Below are positions 6,855 through 13,157 of a stretch of 13,481 nt of DNA, piece after piece. Source of the DNA: JBPYCR01 sp051846935 (GTDB lineage Bacteria; Bacillota; Bacilli; Bacillales; Amphibacillaceae); contig NZ_JBPYCS010000046.1 of the NCBI RefSeq assembly GCF_051846935.1, positions 1-13,481 of the forward strand, written 5' to 3'. Position numbers and translations under genes: made by a program. The notes under the pieces were generated by a model. It was not told the origin of the DNA. It did no database searches and saw nothing but the letters and a program-made list of their open reading frames with translations. Position 1 is the first letter of the stretch, and each line of letters begins with the position of its first letter.

Positions 6855-8540
6855 TTATTCATGAATTTCCAACAAATCATCGCCGACAAGCTTGCGTGCT
6901 TCATCAATCAATGAATCGCCTTGTCGTTCCTCCGTTGAAGCACTCTGTTCTTGTTTGTTCAAATACTCAGAACGTAACTGTTGCCAATTTTCTTCCGGAA
7001 GCGGATAGATCGTAATTCTTTTTCCGAGCACAGTTGCAAGTACCGATTCAACAGTTTCTCTATTATCCAAAAACAAAGAACAATGGATTTCATATTTAAA
7101 AGCAACGACAAGCCCTTCATCGGAAGCAGCGGCAGGTTTACTGTCTTGTATCGTTGCATGCGCTGGTGCATTTGTTGATTTTAACTGTGTTAAAAAATTT
7201 GCCCACGTAGACTGTACGTGCTGTAAGGCTTGCTTTTCTGCCCCTTCCAACACGCGCCTTATTTGCTCAAATGGAACTTTGTAACTGCTCTTTGTCGGCT
7301 GCTTAGAAGCTTGCCTTCTAGGCTGTTGAGTTGGGTTTTTTGGCGCTTGCTGCAACGATTGTAATTGCCTTTCCAGCTGCTCTAAGCGATCGGTTAAATG
7401 AGTAATCGCTTTGTTATCAACTACTGCTTCATTTTTCTCAGTAGGTTCCTGCTGTTCATTTTGACTTGTTATCCCTAAGAGTACAATCTCAATAAACACT
7501 CTCGGATTATTTATCCATTTAATTTCCTGTAAACAGTCGTTCAATTGAAAAATTGCTTGTTGAAGCCACGTATTAGAAACTTGATCGCTTACTTCCTTGA
7601 ATTCAGCATCCAGTACGGCTCGTTCCAACTGATTTGAAAGCGCTGGTGCAGCTTTATAAAACAATACGTCACGAAGAAAATAAATTAAATCATAAACAAA
7701 TCGACCCGGGTCTTTCCCGTGTTGGATCATTTCCTCAAATAGCTGCAACGTTTGCTGGACATTTCGTTCATGCATCGCTTGAATGATACGTGTTAATACG
7801 GTCTGTGATACCCCACCAGTGACCGCTAGTACATCGTCGAGATCGATCTGATCTGTACTGTAAGAAATTGCTTGATCCAAAATGCTGAGGGCATCTCGCA
7901 TTCCGCCTTCCGCTGTAAGCGCAACAGCTTCCAATGCTTTTTCCGTTACTGCAAAGCCTTCTGACTCTACAATACATTTTAGCCGATCTATAATCGCATT
8001 ATTCCCGATCGGCTTAAAGTCGAATCGTTGGCACCTTGAAATAATTGTGAGCGGAATTTTGTGCGGCTCTGTTGTTGCCAATATGAAAACAACATGTGCT
8101 GGAGGCTCTTCTAACGTCTTTAATAATGCATTAAATGCGTTAACAGAGATCATATGTACTTCATCAATGATGTATACTTTATATGGAACAGCGCTTGAAG
8201 CATATTTTACTTTATCTCGTATCTCGCGAATATCGTCAACACTCGTATTCGATGCAGCGTCAATCTCAATAACATCGGATATTGAGCCATCTAAAATACC
8301 ACGACAAGCTGCACATTCATTACATGGCTCGGCAGTTGGCGCCTGTTCGCAATTAATTGTTTGTGCAAATATTTTTGCCGCGCTCGTCTTTCCAGTACCT
8401 CGTGGGCCTGAAAACAAATAAGCGTGGGAAAATTTATTTTGTGATATTGCATTTTGCAATGTACGTGTTATATGTGATTGTCCAACAACATCTGCAAATT
8501 TCCTAGGTCGCCACACACGATATAATGCTTGATAGCCCAT
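6855..8540 (-). CDS. dnaX: DNA polymerase III gamma/tau subunit
   Basis: A 561-aa clamp-loader ATPase that with delta and delta-prime (HolB) opens the beta clamp; the tau C-terminus links to the helicase and polymerase. It begins YQALYRVWRPRKFADVVGQ. Visible are Walker A GPRGTGKT (45-52), a zinc module (C64, C73, C76, C79), Walker B IIDEVHM (about 124-130) and the sensor/arginine-finger segment IISRCQRFDF. A collar domain to about residue 350, a Q/P-rich linker (about 365-410) and the tau C-terminal domain follow. AAGGGG lies about 11 bases before the ATG. A possible -1 frameshift site lies at codons 400-402. The gene is followed by ebfC after 150 bp. Confidence 0.97.
   Translation of the reverse strand: MGYQALYRVWRPRKFADVVGQSHITRTLQNAISQNKFSHAYLFSGPRGTGKTSAAKIFAQTINCEQAPTAEPCNECAACRGILDGSISDVIEIDAASNTSVDDIREIRDKVKYASSAVPYKVYIIDEVHMISVNAFNALLKTLEEPPAHVVFILATTEPHKIPLTIISRCQRFDFKPIGNNAIIDRLKCIVESEGFAVTEKALEAVALTAEGGMRDALSILDQAISYSTDQIDLDDVLAVTGGVSQTVLTRIIQAMHERNVQQTLQLFEEMIQHGKDPGRFVYDLIYFLRDVLFYKAAPALSNQLERAVLDAEFKEVSDQVSNTWLQQAIFQLNDCLQEIKWINNPRVFIEIVLLGITSQNEQQEPTEKNEAVVDNKAITHLTDRLEQLERQLQSLQQAPKNPTQQPRRQASKQPTKSSYKVPFEQIRRVLEGAEKQALQHVQSTWANFLTQLKSTNAPAHATIQDSKPAAASDEGLVVAFKYEIHCSLFLDNRETVESVLATVLGKRITIYPLPEENWQQLRSEYLNKQEQSASTEERQGDSLIDEARKLVGDDLLEIHE
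7304..7341 (-). other. Candidate -1 frameshift site in dnaX
   Basis: Minus strand, in frame: codons CCA-AAA-AAC (P400, K401, N402) contain the slippery heptamer A-AAA-AAC (7341-7335). A -1 shift would add PNSTA and stop at TAG (7320-7318), giving a 407-aa product without the tau C-terminus. A hairpin, TAGAAG-GCAAG-CTTCTA (7320-7304), lies 14 nt downstream. The site falls in the linker just after the collar domain, comparable to the E. coli gamma site. No clear upstream Shine-Dalgarno stimulator is seen, and A-AAA-AAC is weaker in bacteria than A-AAA-AAG. Confidence 0.35.
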
Positions 8541-8673
8541 ACGGTTACATTCCCCTTATTATTCACACAATATTTCCATTAAAAGTTCAACCTTGTTACG
8601 CATTGGTGTTACAAGATATAAGGATACGTACGCCAAATAACGAACTTCCCCATTCTATTTCGTATACCCTTTA

Positions 8674-8703
8674 ATTATATCCTATTTGAAGGGCAAATGT
8701 GAA
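8674..8703 (-). promoter_or_regulatory. Sigma-A type promoter for dnaX
   Basis: Minus strand: TTCACA (8703-8698, one mismatch to TTGACA), 18-nt spacer, TATAAT (8679-8674). The predicted leader is about 127 nt. It contains a nested dyad: AAGTTC/GAACTT (8647-8642 with 8588-8583) outside and CTTGT/ACAAG (8615-8611 with 8596-8592) inside. No SRP RNA gene is present in this gap, although scr lies before dnaX in B. subtilis. Confidence 0.65.
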
Positions 8704-8836
8704 CTATCTTCTAAAGCAGGATTTGATTCACGTATTAGTCAACAGATATTTAGTTTCATTACATTCTTTTTGCTTCTTTTTCCTTTCCTTTTTTTACCGT
8801 TTATGCTCTTTTAAAAAGGTAAAAGGGACAGGAGAA

Positions 8837-8845
8837 TGGTATAAT
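8837..8845 (+). promoter_or_regulatory. Extended -10 promoter for proline dehydrogenase
   Basis: TGGTATAAT, a full TGn extension plus consensus -10 hexamer (8840-8845), lies about 52 nt before the start codon. No recognisable -35 lies 16-18 bp upstream, which is typical of extended -10 promoters. A pyrimidine-rich tract (about 8764-8796) lies just upstream. Confidence 0.6.
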
Positions 8846-8897
8846 AAATATAAATTTAATAAAAGCTATAAATACTAAACTATAAAGAGGGATATGT

Positions 8898-9878
8898 ATG
8901 TGGTTAAAAAACTTCTTCATCGGGTTATCACAAAACCAGATGCTCAATAAAGCAGCACAAAGATACGGATTTAAACTAGGTGCACAATCTGTTGTTGCCG
9001 GTACAAATGTGGATGAAATGATTGAAAGTGTAAAACAATTAAATGCACAAGGTATATCAGCTACAATAGACAATTTGGGAGAGTTTGTCTTTGAAGAAGA
9101 AGAAGCACTTAAAGCAAAAGAGCAAATTCTTTCTGTTATCGAAGCAATTCATAAGCATGCCATTGATGCGCACATTTCTTTAAAACCGACCCAGCTCGGC
9201 TTAGACATCCACTATGACTTTTGCTTGCAAAACTTACGAGAAATTGTGTCAAAAGCGCATAAATATAATATTTTTATAAACTTTGATATGGAGGATTATG
9301 GACATCTCCAACCATCCTTTGATTTAATTGATGCGTTATCAAAGGATTACGATAATATCGGGACCGTTATACAAGCTTACTTTTTCCGAGCGGAAGACGA
9401 TATTAAAAAGTATAAAGACTTTCGCCTACGCATCGTAAAAGGTGCTTATAAGGAGGCACCTGAAGTTGCTTATCAAGACAAAGCAGAAATCGACGAAAAC
9501 TTTATCCGTTTAATTCAATATCATTTATTAAATGGAAAGTTTACATCGATTGCTACTCATGATCATCGAATTATTAACTATGTTAAAAAATTTGTCGAAG
9601 AGAATCAAATTTCAAAAGAAAAGTTTGAATTTCAAATGCTATATGGTTTTAGAAAGGACATGCAAATTGACTTAGCTAAAGCAGGCTACAATTTTTGTAC
9701 GTATGTCCCATTCGGCACAGATTGGTATGGTTATTTTATGCGCCGCCTTGCCGAGCGTCCGCAAAATCTTAATCTTTTCTTTAAACAAGTTTTTAATAAA
9801 AAAACAAACACCTTTATTGGAATAGGACTTGGTGCATTTTTGCTTGGACGCTTGACGAAAGGAAAAAAACAAAAATAG
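8898..9878 (+). CDS. putB: Proline dehydrogenase
   Basis: A 326-aa monofunctional, FAD-dependent proline dehydrogenase, which oxidises proline to 1-pyrroline-5-carboxylate and passes electrons to the membrane. The beta-alpha barrel shows ATIDNLGEFV (about 55-64), HISLKPTQLGLD (about 92-103), FDMEDYG, VIQAYFFRAEDD, RIVKGAYKE, IATHDHRII, FQMLYGFR, and the substrate-site helix YGYFMRRLAERPQN near the C-terminus. The tail (from about 308) is hydrophobic then basic, fitting membrane association. AAAGAGGG lies six bases before ATG. No P5C dehydrogenase gene is next to it; a terminator follows. The symbol could equally be fadM/yusM, so the paralogue assignment is uncertain. Confidence 0.95.
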   Translation: MWLKNFFIGLSQNQMLNKAAQRYGFKLGAQSVVAGTNVDEMIESVKQLNAQGISATIDNLGEFVFEEEEALKAKEQILSVIEAIHKHAIDAHISLKPTQLGLDIHYDFCLQNLREIVSKAHKYNIFINFDMEDYGHLQPSFDLIDALSKDYDNIGTVIQAYFFRAEDDIKKYKDFRLRIVKGAYKEAPEVAYQDKAEIDENFIRLIQYHLLNGKFTSIATHDHRIINYVKKFVEENQISKEKFEFQMLYGFRKDMQIDLAKAGYNFCTYVPFGTDWYGYFMRRLAERPQNLNLFFKQVFNKKTNTFIGIGLGAFLLGRLTKGKKQK

Positions 9879-9954
9879 ATGTATTATTGGATTCGTTGTT
9901 TCTCCATTTTAAAGCGATAAGTAATAATCGCACTTTAAGAGAACCTTTTCAAAC

Positions 9955-9995
9955 AAAAAAACCCTGCTTCGACTTATGTGAAGTACGGGGTTTTT
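9955..9995. terminator. Terminator between proline dehydrogenase and hprK-like genes
   Basis: AAAAAACCC (9955-9964) and TGCTTC (9965-9970) pair with GAAGTA (9980-9985) and GGGGTTTTT (9987-9995) with small bulges; the loop is GACTTATGT. The A-run and T-run on the two sides suit termination in both directions between these convergent genes. The remaining bases to 10141 show no gene. Confidence 0.8.
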
Positions 9996-10141
9996 CTTGT
10001 TTTTGCCTTGATTTTCCGCTAGTTATTTTCGGAATACAGGTTTGCACTTATATGCTTTACTGCCCGAACCTATATCCGTTCAACAGCTTTATTAAAATAA
10101 ATGCGATCCCGCCGAATTGATTTTCAACACCGACCCAGCTC

Positions 10142-11074
10142 CTATTCCCAGCTTGATTTTGAATGATCGGATTCCAGCCGCTTCATAAATTCCTCTGCAG
10201 CGCTATAGCCTTGCTGCTGCAAATACCAATTATTTGCAGCTGCTTCAATTAATCCAGCAACATCTCGACCTGGCTGGAGTTGAATTTGGATATATGGAAC
10301 TTTTACATCCATATATTCCGTATATTTTGTTTCCATTTCCAGCTCATTATTTAACGTATTGCGCTCCCATGTTGTCAGTTCAATATCCAAAGCAATTCTC
10401 GTCTCGTCCTGAAAGGCTTTTCTGCCGTATTGTCGCACGACATTCAATAAACCTACACTGCGCAAAGCGAGAAATTCCTTGTTTTTCCCATTATGAGTGC
10501 CAAGCAATGTCTGAGGACTTAATTTTTTTATAACGACAATATCATCTGCAACAAGTCGATGTCCTCTGCCTATTAATGTATGAGCTGTTTCGCTTTTTCC
10601 TAGCCCTGATTTCCCCCGTAAAAGGATTCCAATCCCAAATACATTTATACAGACACCATGTACAGCAATTTCAGGAGCCATATTTTTAATCATATACGCA
10701 TCTATTTTTTTAATAAATTCATAGTTATGCTCGGCAGTTCGAAGCAATGGAATATTATTTTTCCTACAATACTTCGTTAAATAGACAAGATTGCCTCGAT
10801 CATCCGTAACAATAATGCACGGCGGCTTATATTTTACAATATTGCTCACTCGTTGCTCACATTCTTCATCACTTAAATTATCCAAATAATGAATCTCATT
10901 TTCTCCCAAAACGTGTACATGCTCCATCGGTAAAAAGTCCATATAATCAATAAACTCTAATCCCGGTCTTCTTGTTTGTGGTTTCTGAATGACGACATCA
11001 AGCTTATCTTTTGTCGCTACAATTGTTTCTAGTGCAAACGTTTTTATGAGATCATTTACTGTAATTTGCCTCAT
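10142..11074 (-). CDS. HPr kinase/phosphorylase homologue, divergent and orphan
   Basis: A 310-aa protein colinear with HprK, the bifunctional kinase/phosphorylase of HPr Ser-46 in carbon catabolite repression. It has the N-terminal domain with TRRPGLEFIDYM, the conserved His in IAVHGV (about residue 139), Walker A RGKSGLGKSE (about 153-162), RGHRLVADD, and the capping-loop motif PGRDVAGLIEAAANN. Deviations: the HprK signature LLEIRGLGIINV reads FLALRSVGLLNV (E to A, G to S), and the acidic residue usually after VADDxV is V. It lacks the usual lgt and ppaX neighbours. The upstream GTG at 11077 is in frame, but AGAGGG is six bases before the ATG at 11074. It may be a paralogue of a normal hprK elsewhere; activity is uncertain. 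Confidence 0.85.
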   Translation of the reverse strand: MRQITVNDLIKTFALETIVATKDKLDVVIQKPQTRRPGLEFIDYMDFLPMEHVHVLGENEIHYLDNLSDEECEQRVSNIVKYKPPCIIVTDDRGNLVYLTKYCRKNNIPLLRTAEHNYEFIKKIDAYMIKNMAPEIAVHGVCINVFGIGILLRGKSGLGKSETAHTLIGRGHRLVADDIVVIKKLSPQTLLGTHNGKNKEFLALRSVGLLNVVRQYGRKAFQDETRIALDIELTTWERNTLNNELEMETKYTEYMDVKVPYIQIQLQPGRDVAGLIEAAANNWYLQQQGYSAAEEFMKRLESDHSKSSWE

Positions 11075-11159
11075 CACTTACCCTCTCCATCCTGTCCATC
11101 CACTTTTACTTTAACATATACAATTAAAAACTGCTCGCTGTTTTGCGCGCCTTCCTGAC

Positions 11160-11186
11160 GTAACAGCAAAAAATCGAATGTAACAG
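11160..11186. promoter_or_regulatory. Direct repeat between divergent genes
   Basis: GTAACAG occurs at 11160-11166 and again at 11180-11186, exactly 20 bp apart (two helical turns), between the hprK-like gene and the lipoprotein gene. Such phased repeats suit a DNA-binding protein on one face of the helix. A weak extended -10 for the leftward gene (TGTTAAAGT) lies between them and its start codon. Confidence 0.3.
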
Positions 11187-11211
11187 AATAATGAACATTA
11201 TAAAAATGAAC

Positions 11212-11250
11212 CTAACTTCGGTTGTTTTGAAGTAGGAAATTGGATACTAT
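11212..11250 (+). promoter_or_regulatory. Candidate promoter of the lipoprotein gene
   Basis: TTGTTT (11222-11227), 17-nt spacer, TACTAT (11245-11250) is a plausible sigma-A promoter, 42 nt before the ATG. An imperfect dyad, CCTAACTTC/GAAGTAGG (about 11211-11236), covers the -35, a position where a repressor could act. Confidence 0.45.
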
Positions 11251-11292
11251 ACGTGCTAAGATATTTTTAAAGACAACGTAAAGGAGCTTTCA

Positions 11293-11778
11293 ATGATGAA
11301 GAGAATAACGATACTTCTAAGTATATTCGTCTTAAGTGTAACGAGTGCTTGCACTTCTGAAGAGAGCCAGGAGCATAGTGATCATCAACATAACACACCA
11401 ATAGGGGATATTCGGGAAGAAACAGAATCTGTTAATGATCTTCCAGCGTTTTTAGATAAACAGTCAACCGAAATGCAAACGTTATATCAAGCTGTCGCTC
11501 ATAGCCAGGATTTATTAGAATTAATTCCATGTTATTGTGGCTGTGGAAATGATTCGATTGGACATAAGGACAATTATGATTGTTTCATTTTTGATAATCA
11601 CGCAGACGGTTCGCTCACTTGGGATGATCATGCAACGAAATGCCAAGCGTGTCTTGATATTGCTGCAAAGTCAATTATTGAATTTAATAATGGGAAAACC
11701 GTTAAAGAAATAAGACATTTAATTGATGAGCAGTATAAGGAAGGCTACGCTGAACCTACACCTACACCAGAGGCTTAA
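11293..11778 (+). CDS. PCYCGC-motif lipoprotein
   Basis: A 161-aa predicted lipoprotein. Basic start (MMKR), hydrophobic segment (5-17) and lipobox TSAC put the lipid-modified cysteine at C20. A His/Glu/Asp-rich spacer (EHSDHQHN) follows, then the PCYCGC motif (79-84), further cysteines in YDCF and in KCQAC (a CxxC), and a helical tail ending in a TPTPEA repeat. This matches the PCYCGC-motif lipoprotein family, of unknown function. The clustered cysteines and histidines suggest metal or redox chemistry outside the membrane, which is inference. AAAGGAG is six bases before ATG. It is divergent from the hprK-like gene and about 310 bp precede the next terminator. Confidence 0.88.
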   Translation: MMKRITILLSIFVLSVTSACTSEESQEHSDHQHNTPIGDIREETESVNDLPAFLDKQSTEMQTLYQAVAHSQDLLELIPCYCGCGNDSIGHKDNYDCFIFDNHADGSLTWDDHATKCQACLDIAAKSIIEFNNGKTVKEIRHLIDEQYKEGYAEPTPTPEA

Positions 11779-11803
11779 AAATTGTGTTAAATTTATACAA
11801 ACC

Positions 11804-11873
11804 GAATAGGAGCACTATTCCTAATGCTCGTATGTTCCAAATATGCGTAAAATGTTTATTAGAGAACATACGA
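11804..11873. repeat. Two hairpins downstream of the lipoprotein gene
   Basis: GAATAG-GAGCA-CTATTC (11804-11820) is a perfect 6-bp hairpin with a 5-nt loop. Next, TCGTATGTTC (11828-11837) pairs perfectly over 10 bp with GAACATACGA (11864-11873) around 26 nt. No T-run follows either, so they do not look like intrinsic terminators. They could protect the mRNA 3' end or be part of an unrecognised RNA or element. Confidence 0.4.
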
Positions 11874-12089
11874 ACGATTTATTGTAATTTACTTTATTTA
11901 ATAATAATATGGCTTGCTTATCTCGCTCATAGTCTTTACTCGCTTTACGTGGACAACGCCTCAACTAATTTATTGTTCATTACAACAGCTTCTCTAAAGC
12001 AATGACTACTATTTTTAGAAGTTGAATGGATACTATAATTTCTGAAGGTAGAGAAAAGAGTACATTTCATTGAAAGATAAACGAAATAA

Positions 12090-12129
12090 GGGCAGTGTTC
12101 TAATCTTTTTAGGTACAGTGCCTTTTTTT
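12090..12129 (+). terminator. Imperfect terminator
   Basis: GGGCAGTGTTC (12090-12100) pairs imperfectly with GTACAGTGCC (12113-12122), with GGCA/TGCC and TGT/ACA helices interrupted by mismatches, followed by seven Ts. It is the first terminator-like structure after the lipoprotein gene. Confidence 0.5.
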
Positions 12130-12312
12130 GCGTTATAATAAAATAAACCTACTCCAATTTCAATCCTTTTTTCGTAAATAACCTACTAATTTGCTTTTTA
12201 ATCATTCTGTCTTCATGTCTAGATCTATGAACAAGCTGCATTCTTTCTTCATGTACAACAACCTTTTTTTGCAATCTGATTTACACAAACCTTATAAAAA
12301 GTTGGTGATGTG

Positions 12313-13098
12313 ATGAATACGAAATTTTATATGAATAACGGCCGTTTTATTGCTGGAATGACAATGAAGGATACGACACAGTTAGAAAATAACAATATGG
12401 CTTTTCATACAAGTGTAAAACAGACACATGTTTTAGAAAATAGAAAGAAATTGGCCGATGTTTTACATTGTGATTTAAATACCTTTGTGTGTGCGAACCA
12501 AACGCACAGCGCCAATATGTATCGCGTTACGATTGCAGATGCTGGCCGGGGGTCTGCAAACGTTACTTCTGCGATCGAGAACATCGATGCACTGTATACG
12601 TATGAACGCAACGTGTTACTATGTTGCCTTACCGCTGATTGTGTGCCGGTTATTTTTAAAAATGAGGCAGAAGGAGTCATTGGTGTCATCCACTCTGGCT
12701 GGAAAGGTACAATTAAAGAAATTTCGCTTAAGGTGTTTACACAGTTAATTCAGAAAGAACAATGCAAGCCCTGGAACTTTCATGTCCAAATTGGAGCAGC
12801 CATTAGCCAAGATTATTTTGAAGTTGATGAGGATGTATATGTTAAATTCAAGCAGCTCGGCTACGCAGACGATTTTATTTACTACAATGAAAAAACGAAT
12901 AAATACCATATTGATAATAAACGAACAGTTAAAAAACAATGCGAACTAGCGGGCATACCTGCAGAGCATATTTATATTGATCCTACGTGTACGTATTCAA
13001 ATAGCGAGTGGTTTTCCTACCGCAGAGATAAGCAATGTGGACGGAATTTAAGTTTTATTATGAGAACGAGCGATCATACGATTGTTGGAAATGGTTAA
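12313..13098 (+). CDS. pgeF: PgeF/YfiH family laccase-domain protein
   Basis: A 261-aa single-domain member of the YfiH (formerly polyphenol oxidase, DUF152) family. In E. coli the protein (PgeF) removes wrongly incorporated L-Ser from peptidoglycan precursors; purine nucleoside phosphorylase activity has been reported for other members. The zinc-site residues are in NQTHSA (H65), TADCVPV (C110) and IHSGWKGT (H127), all intact; the end has RDKQCGRNLSFI. GGTGAT (12304-12309) matches the end of the extended ribosome site three bases before the ATG at 12313; a GTG at 12310 is in frame but less likely. It is not beside ftsZ-ylm genes, so it may be a second paralogue in the genome. An IS end lies 13-15 bp past its stop. 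Confidence 0.9.
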   Translation: MNTKFYMNNGRFIAGMTMKDTTQLENNNMAFHTSVKQTHVLENRKKLADVLHCDLNTFVCANQTHSANMYRVTIADAGRGSANVTSAIENIDALYTYERNVLLCCLTADCVPVIFKNEAEGVIGVIHSGWKGTIKEISLKVFTQLIQKEQCKPWNFHVQIGAAISQDYFEVDEDVYVKFKQLGYADDFIYYNEKTNKYHIDNKRTVKKQCELAGIPAEHIYIDPTCTYSNSEWFSYRRDKQCGRNLSFIMRTSDHTIVGNG

Positions 13099-13131
13099 CG
13101 CATTAATATAAGGGGTTCTACGTCAAATGTT

Positions 13132-13153
13132 GGGGTGAGCTAACGCTCACTCC
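13132..13153. terminator. Hairpin at the IS end
   Basis: GGGGTGAGC (13132-13140) pairs over 9 bp (one G-T) with GCTCACTCC (13145-13153) around TAAC. It lies between the transposase stop and the IS end. T-runs are poor on both sides (TTATTTAT on the plus strand), so it may insulate the transposase, or block read-through, without being a classic terminator. Confidence 0.55.
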
Positions 13154-13157
13154 TTAT

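Larger units (their letters stand above)
11779..12309. other. Intergenic region after the lipoprotein gene
   Basis: No convincing gene. Hairpins (11804-11873) and a weak terminator (12090-12129) are listed separately. The forward frame at 11784-12005 lacks a good ribosome site and resembles no known protein. A 41-codon minus-strand frame at 12149-12274 gives a charged peptide (ending TKKGLKLE) but starts with TTG and has no ribosome site; it may be a gene remnant. No clear promoter for pgeF was found. Confidence 0.5.

Noticed and set aside
7882..8421. 179-codon plus-strand open frame inside dnaX
   Set aside because: It is antisense to the conserved ATPase domain of dnaX and has no ribosome site; an open frame by base composition.
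8541..8897. SRP RNA (scr) gene upstream of dnaX
   Set aside because: The gap lacks the conserved GGTAACGG-type core and the long pairing expected, and it is filled by two promoters and a leader.
11864..11877. LexA/SOS box suggested by GAACATACG
   Set aside because: Only a half-site is present; the second GTTC half is not at the required 4-base spacing.
11784..12005. 73-codon plus-strand frame with a hydrophobic middle
   Set aside because: No good ribosome site, spans the two hairpins and has no family resemblance; its hydrophobic run reflects AT-rich DNA.
12028..12038. TGGATACTATA shared with 11241-11251
   Set aside because: An 11-bp match is expected by chance several times in a window of this size, and the context differs.
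12269..12298. TTGCAA-N18-TATAAA as the pgeF promoter
   Set aside because: Transcription would begin about 5-8 nt before the start codon and cut off most of the ribosome site.
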